In this document: in pieces, positions 33,229 to 42,181 of the stretch
How positions within the stretch are numbered: position 1 is the stretch's first letter
How the letters are laid out: every line of letters begins with the position of its first letter
From: Pseudoteredinibacter isoporae_A
GTDB taxonomy: Bacteria > Pseudomonadota > Gammaproteobacteria > Pseudomonadales > Cellvibrionaceae
Direction of reading: 5' to 3'
Assembly (NCBI RefSeq): GCF_040372805.1
Contig: NZ_BAABWJ010000014.1
Location: 20,034-84,033, forward strand
Length of the DNA stretch: 64,000 nt
Program-made: the position numbers and the translations under genes
Notes under the pieces: generated by a model
Told to the model about the DNA's origin: nothing
Seen by the model: only the letters and a program-made list of their open reading frames with translations
Databases searched by the model: none

Positions 33229-33907
33229 ATTACCGGCCTATGGTTTGTTGGGTGGCAGCTTTGACCCTGTCCACTATGGGCATGTAACGCTTGCGGAAGA
33301 CGTTCGTAAGACATTGGCACTGGAACAGATGGCTTTGCTCCCGGCTCATCGCCAACCACTGAAAAATGGGGCCGGAGCGAGTAGCACGGAGCGAGTTGAC
33401 ATGGCTCGCTTAGCAATTCAGGGCTATCCTGAATTGGAGGTAGATAGCCGGGAGCTGCAGCGTGAGGGACCGTCTTACACCGTGGATACCCTGCGACATT
33501 GGCGTCAGGAACATGGTGAGGACTGTTGCCTGTGTTTCTGTATGGGCTTGGATTCGCTATTGCAACTGCACCGCTGGAAAGATTGGCCGGAGTTGTTCGA
33601 ACTGGCCAATATTGTGGTTTTCGCCCGTCCGGGGTGGTCCTGGGATGGCGTTCTTGAACAGCGCACTGAAAACGGATTGCCGGACGCTTTGAGCACACAA
33701 TTACAGCAGCGTCGCTGTGAAAACAAAGAAGAACTGTTACAACATCGCAATGGTCGCTGGTTCGAGTTGGAGGCACCGTTGTTGGATATATCCTCCACTC
33801 ACATACGCCAACAGTTATTGGAGGGTGTGCCACCGTTGGCGGTGGCTCATTTGCCGGAGGCTGTGGCGAAATATATTGATACGCATGGTTTATACTGTGC
33901 GCCTTAA
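33209..33907 (+). CDS. nadD: nicotinate-nucleotide adenylyltransferase
   Basis: NadD joins AMP to nicotinate mononucleotide in NAD synthesis. The 232 residues have GLLGGSFDPVHYGHVTLAE (the GxFDPxHxGH nucleotidyl-transfer motif) and, near the end, ISSTHIRQQL (the SSTxIR motif). It starts at the ATG inside the proA 3' end; earlier in-frame GTG/TTG codons would only add two residues. Gene order proA-nadD-rsfS-rlmH is conserved in Pseudomonas. Confidence 0.95.
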   Translation: MAISVTKLPAYGLLGGSFDPVHYGHVTLAEDVRKTLALEQMALLPAHRQPLKNGAGASSTERVDMARLAIQGYPELEVDSRELQREGPSYTVDTLRHWRQEHGEDCCLCFCMGLDSLLQLHRWKDWPELFELANIVVFARPGWSWDGVLEQRTENGLPDALSTQLQQRRCENKEELLQHRNGRWFELEAPLLDISSTHIRQQLLEGVPPLAVAHLPEAVAKYIDTHGLYCAP

Positions 33908-33925
33908 CACGAAGAGGTTGTTTTT

Positions 33926-34282
33926 TTGGATTTGAATCAAGTTGTCATCAATGCCCTGGAAGATGTCAAAGGGCAGGATATTGTAAGTTTGGATGTTGCT
34001 GAACTGAGCGATGTCATGGATACGCTGGTCATTGTGACAGGCACTTCCAGTCGTCATGTAAAGTCTCTGGCGAATAACGTTGTGGTCGACGTGAAAGCCG
34101 CGGGTGAACAGCCCCTGGGCGTCGAAGGCATGGAAAGTGGCGAATGGGTGTTGGTGGACTTGGGCGCTATCGTGGTGCACGTCATGCTCGAGCAAAGTCG
34201 ACGCTTTTACGATTTGGAAAAGCTCTGGTCGATGGAGCCCGCCGGCCGCAAGGAAGAAAGCGACGAAGGCGATCTGAACTAA
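33926..34282 (+). CDS. rsfS: ribosome silencing factor RsfS
   Basis: RsfS binds ribosomal protein L14 and blocks subunit joining during starvation. The 118 residues contain the family pattern MDTLVIVTGTSSRHVKSLA and WVLVDLGAIVVHVMLEQSRRFYDLEKLW. The start is a TTG (encoding MDLNQVV), with AGAGG upstream; no ATG fits. An acidic tail follows the domain. Confidence 0.93.
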   Translation: MDLNQVVINALEDVKGQDIVSLDVAELSDVMDTLVIVTGTSSRHVKSLANNVVVDVKAAGEQPLGVEGMESGEWVLVDLGAIVVHVMLEQSRRFYDLEKLWSMEPAGRKEESDEGDLN

Positions 34283-34289
34283 TTGAATT

Positions 34290-34757
34290 ATGCGAACTCG
34301 AATCATAGCAGTCGGCACGAAAATGCCGGCTTGGGTTGAGACCGGTTTTAAAGATTACGCCAAACGTTTGCCACGTGATTTCCCGGTTGAGGTCGTAGAA
34401 TTGCCGCTGGGGCCTCGGGGGAAAAATGCGTCTATCGAAAAAGCCATCGCGAAAGAAAGCGAGGCGATGCTTGCGGCGATTCCCGAAGGGGATAAAGTGA
34501 TTGCTCTGGATGTAAAGGGCAAGCCCTGGAGTACCGAGCAGCTCGCGGGCAAGTTGGCCCATTGGCGCATGGAAGGCGATAACTATAGTTTGCTCATTGG
34601 TGGCCCGGATGGTTTGTCCGCAGAATGTTTGCAACGAGCCGACGCCCGCTGGTCATTATCGGCGCTGACCCTGCCACATCCATTGGTTCGAATTGTGCTC
34701 ATTGAGCAGTTATATCGGGCATGGACCATTTTAAATAATCACCCATATCATAAATAA
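34290..34757 (+). CDS. rlmH: 23S rRNA pseudouridine-1915 N3-methyltransferase
   Basis: RlmH methylates pseudouridine 1915 of 23S rRNA on assembled ribosomes. The 155-residue SPOUT protein shows MRTRIIAVGTKMPAWVETGF, ALDVKGKPWSTEQLA and the knotted SAM site LLIGGPDGLS, ending LPHPLVRIVLIEQLYRAW. It follows rsfS by 7 bases, as in many proteobacteria. Confidence 0.97.
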   Translation: MRTRIIAVGTKMPAWVETGFKDYAKRLPRDFPVEVVELPLGPRGKNASIEKAIAKESEAMLAAIPEGDKVIALDVKGKPWSTEQLAGKLAHWRMEGDNYSLLIGGPDGLSAECLQRADARWSLSALTLPHPLVRIVLIEQLYRAWTILNNHPYHK

Positions 34758-34872
34758 ATATCTGGGTGCCGTAGTGATAAAGCTTTTAGGGCAGCAACTT
34801 GGCTGCTTGGGGACGGCATGGACATAATCCTGGCGTGTGGAATGATCGCAAGCGCAATCGGTATGGGTGCGT

Positions 34873-36798
34873 ATGTCTGAGCATCTGCGATTTAAAGACC
34901 ACTACAACGAAGCCCGCATCTTTTTTCGCCGGGCAATTATCGTTGCCGGCCTGATCATTGCTCTGGTGATTATGTTGATCGCCCGGCTTTACACTCTGCA
35001 AGTGGTTGAATATCAAACCTACGTTACCCAATCCGACCGCAATCGTGTCCAGGTGCAGCCTTTGCCGCCGACCCGTGGGCTTATCTATGATCGTCGTGGA
35101 GAACTGTTGGCTGAAAATCGTCCCAGTTACACCTTGTCGATTGTTAAAGAACAGGTCGAATCTCTGGATGCCACCTTACGCCTGATTCGTCAGTTGGTGG
35201 ATATCAGCGACGATGAGCTGGAAGACTTTGACAAACGTTTAAAACGACCCAAACGTCGTCGCCGCCCTTATGAGCCAATCCCTCTGCGTTACCTGCTGGA
35301 CGAAGAAGAAATTGCCAAGATAGCGGTGAATGAGTATCGCTTGAAAGGCGTGGTGGTGGAGGCGCAATTGGTGCGTTACTACCCGCAAATGGACTTGTTT
35401 GCCCACAATGTTGGGTATGTTGGTCGGATTAATGAGCGAGAACTCAAAGCACTCGATAGCGAAGAATATGCGCTGTACAACGGCACGGATTCCATCGGCA
35501 AAATTGGTCTTGAAAAACAGTATGAAACCTTGTTGCTGGGAGAAGTTGGTTATCAGCAGGTGGAAACTAATGCGCGGGGGCGAGTGCTTCGCGTGCTCGA
35601 GCGGACAGACCCGACTCCGGGTGAAAACCTGAAACTGTTTTTGGATGCGCAATTGCAGCGCAAGGCGGTGTCGGCTCTCGGCGGTCGACGGGGTGCAGTG
35701 GTAGCGATTGAAATCGCCAGTGGTGGCGTGCTGGCCATGGTGAGTGCGCCGAGTTATGACCCTAATTTATTTGTGACGGGCATCAGCTTTAAGAACTATA
35801 AAGCGTTGAATGAATCACCGGATTTGCCCCTGTTTAATCGTGCCATACAAGGTGGGTACCCGCCGGGATCAACCTTAAAGCCTATGCTGGCTTTGGGAGG
35901 GCTGGAAGCCAACATTATCGATGAACACTATTCTGTGCGCGATCCCGGGTATTACCAGTTAGAGGGTGAAGAGCGCCGTTATCGAGATTGGAAAAAACGT
36001 GGCCACGGTCATCGCATCGCCTTAAAACAGGCGGTGGCCGAATCCTGTGATGTGTATTACTACGATCTGGCGTTTCGCATGGGCATTGATCGTATGCACA
36101 GTTTCGGCGATAAATTTGGTTTGGGCGAGCGTACCGGTGTCGATGTGCCCAGTGAGCGCTCGGGTCTTTGGCCATCCCGCCAGTGGAAGCGTGGCGTGAG
36201 AGGTTTACCCTGGTTTCCAGGTGACAGCTTGAATATGGGGATTGGTCAGGGCTTTGTGTTAACAACTCCGCTGCAATTGGCTTCCATGACGGCCACGATG
36301 GCCTCAAAAGGTGTGCGTCGCCAGCCGAGGTTGGTACAGAGGGTTGGCGAAGAAGAGTTGCCGGATAAAGCGTCTCAAGTCGTGAATGCCAGTGAGAAAA
36401 ACTGGGCACTGGTGATGGATGCCATGGAAGAGGTTGTGCACGGCCAGCGTGGTACGGCGAAATCCATTGCACGCAAAGCGAATTTTCGTATGGGCGGCAA
36501 AACCGGCACCGCACAAGTGGTCGGAATTGCTCAAGATGCCGAGTACGATTCGGAAGCGCTAGCTGAACGCCAGCGAGATCACGCCCTGTTTGTCGGATAC
36601 GCACCGGCGGATGATCCGAAAATTGCGGTGGCGGTGATTGTTGAGAATGGTGAAAAAAGTTCTTCGGCGGCCAAGATTGCTCGTGTGCTGTTCGATGAAT
36701 ACTTACTGCATGGCCAGCTTGACGGTGATCTGCCGGAAGATGCCGAACAAAACACCGCCGCTTACATTGGAGATGACGCAGTGGAGGTTGGGCGCTGA
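34873..36798 (+). CDS. mrdA: penicillin-binding protein 2
   Basis: The transpeptidase of the elongasome that makes side-wall peptidoglycan. The 641 residues have one N-terminal TM helix (about 20-42), a pedestal domain with PTRGLIYDRRGELLAEN, and a transpeptidase domain with PGSTLKPML (serine nucleophile, SxxK), the SCD triad (VAESCDVYYYDLA) and KTGTAQV. The ATG (MSEHLRFKD) is taken over an in-frame GTG two codons earlier. The stop overlaps the rodA start (TGATG), coupling the two partners. Confidence 0.96.
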   Translation: MSEHLRFKDHYNEARIFFRRAIIVAGLIIALVIMLIARLYTLQVVEYQTYVTQSDRNRVQVQPLPPTRGLIYDRRGELLAENRPSYTLSIVKEQVESLDATLRLIRQLVDISDDELEDFDKRLKRPKRRRRPYEPIPLRYLLDEEEIAKIAVNEYRLKGVVVEAQLVRYYPQMDLFAHNVGYVGRINERELKALDSEEYALYNGTDSIGKIGLEKQYETLLLGEVGYQQVETNARGRVLRVLERTDPTPGENLKLFLDAQLQRKAVSALGGRRGAVVAIEIASGGVLAMVSAPSYDPNLFVTGISFKNYKALNESPDLPLFNRAIQGGYPPGSTLKPMLALGGLEANIIDEHYSVRDPGYYQLEGEERRYRDWKKRGHGHRIALKQAVAESCDVYYYDLAFRMGIDRMHSFGDKFGLGERTGVDVPSERSGLWPSRQWKRGVRGLPWFPGDSLNMGIGQGFVLTTPLQLASMTATMASKGVRRQPRLVQRVGEEELPDKASQVVNASEKNWALVMDAMEEVVHGQRGTAKSIARKANFRMGGKTGTAQVVGIAQDAEYDSEALAERQRDHALFVGYAPADDPKIAVAVIVENGEKSSSAAKIARVLFDEYLLHGQLDGDLPEDAEQNTAAYIGDDAVEVGR

Positions 36799-37943
36799 TG
36801 GTGCAGCAGGATTTCCAACGCCGAATGCCCGAAGCGAGTCGGGATCTCCGTAAACCGGTAGGTTTCTGGCAGCGCATTCATATTGATATCCCATTGTTGT
36901 TTGGACTGTTTGCGTTGACGGCATATGGTTTGATTGTGCTCTACAGTGCCAGCGGCGAAACCAAATTTTATGTGCAGCGCCAGGCGGTGTTTATTGCACT
37001 TGGCTATGTGGCCATGTTCACGGCCGCGCAATTCAAAATGAGTTTTCTGCAGCGCTGGTCACCCTGGTTTTATTTGGGGGGGGTAGGCCTACTGGCGCTG
37101 GTGTTGGTGATGGGGTCCGGAGCAAAAGGTGCCCAGCGTTGGTTGAGTCTGGGTGGCTTTCGTTTTCAGCCTTCAGAAGTGATTAAGCTGGCGGTCCCTA
37201 TGATGGTGGCTTCCTATTTAGGCGCTCGGGTGTTGCCGCCAAGTTTTAAGCACATTGTGATTAGCCTCATGATTGTCGGCTTACCGACGGTGCTGATTCT
37301 GGAGCAGCCAGATTTGGGAACCTCCCTGCTGATTGCGGCATCCGGTTTGATTGGTTTGTTCTTCTCCGGCTTGCGTTGGCGTTACATTTTAGGGGCTGCT
37401 TTTCTTGCATTGATGAGCGCCTGGCCGATGTGGCAATTTGTGCTGCGGGATTATCAGAAGCAACGCATTCTCACCATGTTTAATCCTGAAGCTGACAAGC
37501 TGGGTGCGGGTTGGAACATCATTCAGTCGAAAACTGCTATTGGCTCTGGAGGCATTTACGGAAAGGGTTGGATGAATGGCACGCAATCACAGCTGAATTT
37601 TCTGCCGGAGAGCCACACCGATTTTATTATTGCGGTGTTAGCTGAAGAGTTTGGTTTGCTGGGGGTGTTGCTGCTGCTGTTGATTTATCTGTTTATTCTC
37701 GGACGTGGGCTGTTGATCGCTTCGCGGGCTCAATCCAGCTTCAATCGTATCCTTGCGGGCTGTATTACGTTTACGTTTTTTGTTTATATTTTTGTGAACA
37801 TTGGCATGGTGACAGGATTGCTGCCAGTCGTGGGGGTGCCTTTGCCGCTGGTGAGTCATGGTGGTACAGCAATTGTCACACTGTTGACGGGTTTTGGTCT
37901 GTTGATGGCCATCAGTACCGAGCGGCGTAAGGTGAGCATCTAG
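36798..37943 (+). CDS. rodA: rod-shape-determining glycan polymerase RodA
   Basis: A SEDS-family membrane glycosyltransferase that polymerises lipid II with PBP2. The 381 residues form about ten TM helices, with FQPSEVIKLAVPMMVASYL, GWNIIQSKTAIGSGGIYGKG and LPESHTDFIIAVLAEEFG (the catalytic aspartate region), and PLVSHGGTA near the end. The coding sequence includes a G8 tract (37076-37083) but is intact. Confidence 0.96.
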   Translation: MVQQDFQRRMPEASRDLRKPVGFWQRIHIDIPLLFGLFALTAYGLIVLYSASGETKFYVQRQAVFIALGYVAMFTAAQFKMSFLQRWSPWFYLGGVGLLALVLVMGSGAKGAQRWLSLGGFRFQPSEVIKLAVPMMVASYLGARVLPPSFKHIVISLMIVGLPTVLILEQPDLGTSLLIAASGLIGLFFSGLRWRYILGAAFLALMSAWPMWQFVLRDYQKQRILTMFNPEADKLGAGWNIIQSKTAIGSGGIYGKGWMNGTQSQLNFLPESHTDFIIAVLAEEFGLLGVLLLLLIYLFILGRGLLIASRAQSSFNRILAGCITFTFFVYIFVNIGMVTGLLPVVGVPLPLVSHGGTAIVTLLTGFGLLMAISTERRKVSI

Positions 37944-38055
37944 GGCGCCATGCGAAGAAATTTTTAGGTTTCAGGGGCCGGGTTGGCACTGGGCCTGATT
38001 GCAGAATATTGTTAACCTAGACCTGCTTTGGGTCTTGTTTAGAGAGTTTGTTTAG

Positions 38056-39072
38056 ATGATGGAAACGTTGAAGAAAACGGCCAAGCTTGGCTTGGTTATG
38101 GGGGTGTCTTTGTTGACCGCCGCGGCAGCTCAGGCCAAAGGTTATGAGCAGCATCCACTGGCTCAAAAACTGATTGGCGAGATGGTGGCTGAGGATGATT
38201 TCTCCAAGGCTGAGTTGGAAGCATTGTTCGCCCAGGCTGAAAAAAAGCAGTCGATTCTGGATGCTATCTCCCGTCCAGCTGAAAGGACATTGCAGTGGAA
38301 GTCTTATCGCAAGATTTTTCTGGACGGCAAGCGTGCTGGCAAAGGTGTGAAGTTTTGGCAGGACAATCAAGCGGCATTGACTGAAGCCTCTGAAAAATAT
38401 GGTGTTCCCCCTGAAATTATTGTTGCCATTATTGGTGTGGAAACACGCTACGGCCGAATCATGGGCAGTTACCGGGTGTTGGATGCGTTGTCCACGCTGG
38501 CTTTCGATTACCCCAAGCGCAGTAAGTTTTTTACCAAAGAGCTTAAGCACTATTTACGTTTAACGCGTGAACAACAGCAAGACCCGCTGGCCCTCAAAGG
38601 TTCTTATGCTGGAGCTATGGGGTACGGACAGTTTATGCCTTCCAGTTTCCGCGCCTATGCTGTTGATTTTGATGGCGATAACATTGCTGACATCTGGAAG
38701 AACAAACGGGATGCCATTGGTAGTGTGGCCAACTACTTCAAAAACCACGGCTGGCGACAAGGGGAGCCTGTGGTTGCCAGGGCTGCGCTGGAGAGTAATT
38801 TCAACAGTGAACTGGCCAATCAGTCTCTGAAACCCAAATACACTGTCGCTTCTCTGCGAGAGGCTGGCTTCACGCCTTTGATTGATGTGCCCTCAGACAG
38901 TGAGAGCAGCCTGGTGAAATTGGAAGGCGCCAAAGGAACAGAATACTGGTTGGGTTTGCACAACTTTTATGTCATTACCCGCTACAATCATAGCCGCATG
39001 TACGCTATGGCGGTTTATCAGTTGGCGCAGGAAATCCGTAAACAGTACGACGCAGCGAATACAGAAGCGTAA
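38056..39072 (+). CDS. mltB: lytic murein transglycosylase B
   Basis: Cleaves peptidoglycan glycan strands leaving 1,6-anhydro ends. The 338 residues begin with a signal peptide (MMETLKKTAKLGLVMGVSLL, cut near AAQA). There is no lipobox cysteine, so unlike E. coli MltB this is a soluble periplasmic form, like SltB of Pseudomonas. The catalytic glutamate is E129 in IIGVETRYGR; GAMGYGQFMPSSFRAYAVDF is the family motif. It precedes rlpA by 8 bases in a rod-shape cluster. Confidence 0.94.
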   Translation: MMETLKKTAKLGLVMGVSLLTAAAAQAKGYEQHPLAQKLIGEMVAEDDFSKAELEALFAQAEKKQSILDAISRPAERTLQWKSYRKIFLDGKRAGKGVKFWQDNQAALTEASEKYGVPPEIIVAIIGVETRYGRIMGSYRVLDALSTLAFDYPKRSKFFTKELKHYLRLTREQQQDPLALKGSYAGAMGYGQFMPSSFRAYAVDFDGDNIADIWKNKRDAIGSVANYFKNHGWRQGEPVVARAALESNFNSELANQSLKPKYTVASLREAGFTPLIDVPSDSESSLVKLEGAKGTEYWLGLHNFYVITRYNHSRMYAMAVYQLAQEIRKQYDAANTEA

Positions 39073-39080
39073 GGCGAATC

Positions 39081-39947
39081 ATGATGTACGGTTTTCAGAA
39101 CAAGTATATTTCGAGATTGGCGCAGCTGATCATGGTGCTTGGTCTGTGTGCTTGTAGCCAGCAGGAAATCAAAGACAGCGGCCCATCGCGTCCGCTGGAT
39201 TTTTCTGGCTCACCGGATGCCGTTCCAAAAAAGGAGACGCGAACACGCGCCGGAAATAAAAGCCCCTATGTTATTTTTGGCAAAACCTATCGTGTGTTAT
39301 CAGATTCCAAAGGCTTTCGCGAACAGGGTGAGGCCTCCTGGTATGGCAAGAAATTCCATGGTCGTAATACGTCCAATGGCGAGGTCTACGACATGTACGC
39401 AATGACGGCGGCTCATAAAACGCTGCCGATTCCCAGCTATGTGCGTGTGACCAATCATCAAAATGGACGCTCGGTAGTGGTGAGAGTCAATGACCGAGGC
39501 CCGTTTCATGGCAATCGAGTCATTGATTTGAGTTACGCAGCGGCGAGTAAGCTGGGTTTTGCTGAACGAGGTACGGCTCCGGTTTCGGTTGAGGCCATTG
39601 ATACGGGAAATCCCCCTCTGCGTCATGCTGGAGTGGTGCCTGTGGGCACAGCTGCTGTGAGGCCAACAGTGGGAATCGCACAAGCCCCTCCATCGTCCCC
39701 TCAACCTCAAAACCCACGCGCCGGGAGACAATCTTTTTTGCAGGTAGCGGCGTTCAGTCAGCGCCAATCTGCTGAACAATTACTGGCGCGTTTGCGTAAC
39801 AGCATTCGTGAGCCCATGCGTCTGACACAGGCGAGAGGGCTGTTTAGGGTTCATATTGGCCCCTTGGCCAAAGTGAATGACATCGCGGCAGTAAGACAAA
39901 CTTTGCAAGCCTTGAGTCTTGGTTCAGGCTTCGTAGTGAATGAATAA
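39081..39947 (+). CDS. rlpA: septal ring lytic transglycosylase RlpA (lipoprotein)
   Basis: An outer-membrane lipoprotein with lipobox LCA-C near residue 25. The double-psi beta-barrel domain carries GEASWYGKKFHGRNTSNGE and VVVRVNDRGPFHGNRVIDLS (the ND-RGPF catalytic region with H/D). A Pro-rich linker leads to a C-terminal SPOR domain (QSFLQVAAFSQRQSAEQLLARL...) that targets it to denuded septal glycan. In P. aeruginosa RlpA cuts such strands. Confidence 0.94.
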   Translation: MMYGFQNKYISRLAQLIMVLGLCACSQQEIKDSGPSRPLDFSGSPDAVPKKETRTRAGNKSPYVIFGKTYRVLSDSKGFREQGEASWYGKKFHGRNTSNGEVYDMYAMTAAHKTLPIPSYVRVTNHQNGRSVVVRVNDRGPFHGNRVIDLSYAAASKLGFAERGTAPVSVEAIDTGNPPLRHAGVVPVGTAAVRPTVGIAQAPPSSPQPQNPRAGRQSFLQVAAFSQRQSAEQLLARLRNSIREPMRLTQARGLFRVHIGPLAKVNDIAAVRQTLQALSLGSGFVVNE

Positions 39948-39971
39948 TTTTATATAGGACAGTCCAGACAC

Positions 39972-41114
39972 ATGAGAACTATCGTTTCCTTTTTCATCCT
40001 GTGCCTAACGGTGACGTCGGCGTTGGCCCAGCAGTTAATTCCAGCGCCACCACAACTGGCCGCGACTGCGTATTTGCTGTTGGATGCTGAAACCGGTGAG
40101 ATTCTGGTCGAACATAATGCCGATGAGATGTTGCCACCAGCGAGCCTGACCAAAATGATGACCAGCTACATTGTTTCCAGTGAAATGGATCGTGGCAATG
40201 TTGGTGAGGACGATCAGGTGAATGTTTCCGTGCGGGCCTGGAAGATGGGCGGTTCTAAAATGTTCATTCGTGAAGGCACCCAAGTCAGCGTGAAAGATTT
40301 GCTGAGAGGGGTGATCATTCAATCTGGTAATGACGCCAGTGTTGCTTTGGCAGAACATATTGCGGGCAGCGAAGAAGCGTTTGCGGACGTGATGAATCAA
40401 CAGGCCGCTATTTTAGGCATGACCAGTACTCAGTACCTTAATGCCACGGGTTGGCCTGCGGAAGGGCATTACACCACTGCACGTGATTTGGCGATTTTGG
40501 CGAAGGCCATCATTAACGATTACCCTGAGCACTATGAAATTTACGCGGAGCGCTCATTCACCTACAACGGCATCGATCAGATGAATCGCAACCGTCTGTT
40601 GTTCTTGGACAAGTCCATTGATGGATTGAAAACCGGACATACAGAAGAGGCGGGCTTTTGTTTGGTGGCCTCAGGTGTAAAACGCGGTATGCGTTTGATT
40701 TCTGTCGTAATGGGAACCAAATCAGACAAGTCCCGCGCTGCAGAATCACAGAAGTTACTGGCCTACGGCTTTCGTTATTATGAAACCCATCAAGCTCTGG
40801 AAGCTGGCCAGCAATTGGCGAGCCAGCGGGTTTGGGGTGGTCAGGTCAAAGAGGTGGCTGTCGGTGTAAACAAGTCCTTATCTCTGACCATTCCTCGTCG
40901 CGGCGAAGAGCGCATCAAGCAAACGGTGAAACTGGATGATGTTCTTGAAGCCCCAATTTCAGAAGGTCAGGAGCTAGGCCGTTTGAGTCTGGAACTGGAT
41001 GGCAAGCAAATCGCCGAAGTCCCTCTGGTCGCGCTAGAGCCTGTACAGGAAGCCGGTTTCTTTGCACGCCTGTGGGATACGATTAAGCTTTTTGTCTTCA
41101 ATCTCTTCGCTTAA
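39972..41114 (+). CDS. dacA: D-alanyl-D-alanine carboxypeptidase (PBP5/6 type)
   Basis: Removes the terminal D-Ala of murein pentapeptides. The 380 residues have a signal peptide, the active-site SxxK (PPASLTKMM), SGN (IQSGNDASVALAEHI), KTG (DGLKTGHTEEAG), a beta-rich C-terminal domain, and a final amphipathic helix (FFARLWDTIKLFVFNLF) that anchors it to the inner membrane. Length and order fit DacA/DacC. It follows rlpA by 24 bases. Confidence 0.95.
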   Translation: MRTIVSFFILCLTVTSALAQQLIPAPPQLAATAYLLLDAETGEILVEHNADEMLPPASLTKMMTSYIVSSEMDRGNVGEDDQVNVSVRAWKMGGSKMFIREGTQVSVKDLLRGVIIQSGNDASVALAEHIAGSEEAFADVMNQQAAILGMTSTQYLNATGWPAEGHYTTARDLAILAKAIINDYPEHYEIYAERSFTYNGIDQMNRNRLLFLDKSIDGLKTGHTEEAGFCLVASGVKRGMRLISVVMGTKSDKSRAAESQKLLAYGFRYYETHQALEAGQQLASQRVWGGQVKEVAVGVNKSLSLTIPRRGEERIKQTVKLDDVLEAPISEGQELGRLSLELDGKQIAEVPLVALEPVQEAGFFARLWDTIKLFVFNLFA

Positions 41115-41197
41115 GTTTCGTTTTAAGCGTTTTTGGCGGCGAATTTAGTACATATCGCTGAATTCGCCAGCCGCTCTCTCTCCGGCTAGCTTTGCGG

Positions 41198-41203
41198 TAT
41201 AAT
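41198..41203 (+). promoter_or_regulatory. -10 box upstream of ybeD
   Basis: A perfect TATAAT 36 bases before the ybeD start, after GCGG. No good -35 is visible. The sequence GGCGAATT...AATTCGCC just upstream could be the dacA terminator stem. Confidence 0.45.
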
Positions 41204-41238
41204 GCCGCCATTCCATAAGTTAGACCGGTACCGCAATT

Positions 41239-41511
41239 ATGAGTCAGCCAGACGCCCCCAAAATTGAATTCCCCTGTGAAAATTACCCTATTAAAGTTAT
41301 GGGTGATTCAGGTGATGAGCTACAGGCTCTGGTAATGGAGGTGTTTTCCAAGCACGCTCCAGGTTTCGACCCTGAGCGTATTCGTCTGAAAGACAGCAGC
41401 AAGGGCAGCTTCCAGTCGATCACGGTTCTTATTACAGCCACTGGTGTCGATCAGTTAGAAGCTCTGCACAATGATTTGCGCAGCAGTTCCTTGGTAAAAA
41501 TGGTCCTGTAA
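41239..41511 (+). CDS. ybeD: DUF493 family protein YbeD
   Basis: A 90-residue ferredoxin-fold protein with IEFPCENYPIKVMGDSGDEL at the start and KGSFQSITVLITATGVDQLEALHNDL, both typical of DUF493. It probably binds small ligands or regulates lipoate metabolism; its function is not proven. lipB starts at the next base after its stop. Confidence 0.93.
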   Translation: MSQPDAPKIEFPCENYPIKVMGDSGDELQALVMEVFSKHAPGFDPERIRLKDSSKGSFQSITVLITATGVDQLEALHNDLRSSSLVKMVL

Positions 41512-42174
41512 ATGCCGGCAATTACGATTCGCAATCTAGGGTTAATGGATTACGAGCCGGTTTGGCAATCCATGTCCCATTACACCGATCAGCGTGATGC
41601 TGACAGTCCCGACGAGTTCTGGTTGGTGCAGCACCCTCCTGTTTTTACCCAAGGCCAGGCCGGTAAAGCGGAACATGTTTTAATGCCCGGTGATATCCCC
41701 GTTGTGCAGGTTGACCGCGGGGGCCAGGTGACGTATCACGGGCCAGGGCAATTGGTTCTGTATCCGCTGATAGACTTACGTCGACTGGGAATCGGTGTCA
41801 GAGATTTAGTGACGGCCATTGAAACCGCATTGGTGAATACCTTGGCGGGTTTTGGTTTAGAGGCTTACCCGAAAGCTGATGCACCTGGTGTTTATGTCAA
41901 CGATGCCAAAATTGCATCGTTGGGTCTGCGTGTTAGAAAAGGGTGCAGCTTTCACGGTTTGAGCCTGAATGTGGATATGTCACTGGAACCGTTCCTGAGA
42001 ATTAACCCCTGTGGTTATCAGGGTATGCAGATGGTGCAAATGGCGGATCTGTTAGACGGCAATCCTGATTTTAACAAAGTGGAGTCTGAGTTGGTTCGTT
42101 GCTTGATGGAGCAGCTGGGCTACGATATTAAAAATGACGTGGCAGGTTTGCCTGCGATAGCGACCTGCGAGTGA
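41512..42174 (+). CDS. lipB: octanoyl-[ACP]:protein N-octanoyltransferase
   Basis: Moves the octanoyl group from ACP to the lipoyl domains of target enzymes. The 220 residues contain LVQHPPVFTQGQ, VDRGGQVTYHGPGQLVLYPLIDL, the lysine in DAKIASLGLRVRKGCSFHG, and INPCGYQGMQM with the active-site cysteine. It is followed by lipA after 7 bases. Confidence 0.96.
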   Translation: MPAITIRNLGLMDYEPVWQSMSHYTDQRDADSPDEFWLVQHPPVFTQGQAGKAEHVLMPGDIPVVQVDRGGQVTYHGPGQLVLYPLIDLRRLGIGVRDLVTAIETALVNTLAGFGLEAYPKADAPGVYVNDAKIASLGLRVRKGCSFHGLSLNVDMSLEPFLRINPCGYQGMQMVQMADLLDGNPDFNKVESELVRCLMEQLGYDIKNDVAGLPAIATCE

Positions 42175-42181
42175 GAACAAC

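Noticed and set aside
37076..37083. Poly-G8 in rodA as a phase switch
   Set aside because: The gene is in frame, and loss of RodA would be severe. It shows that 8-base runs occur here without frameshift.
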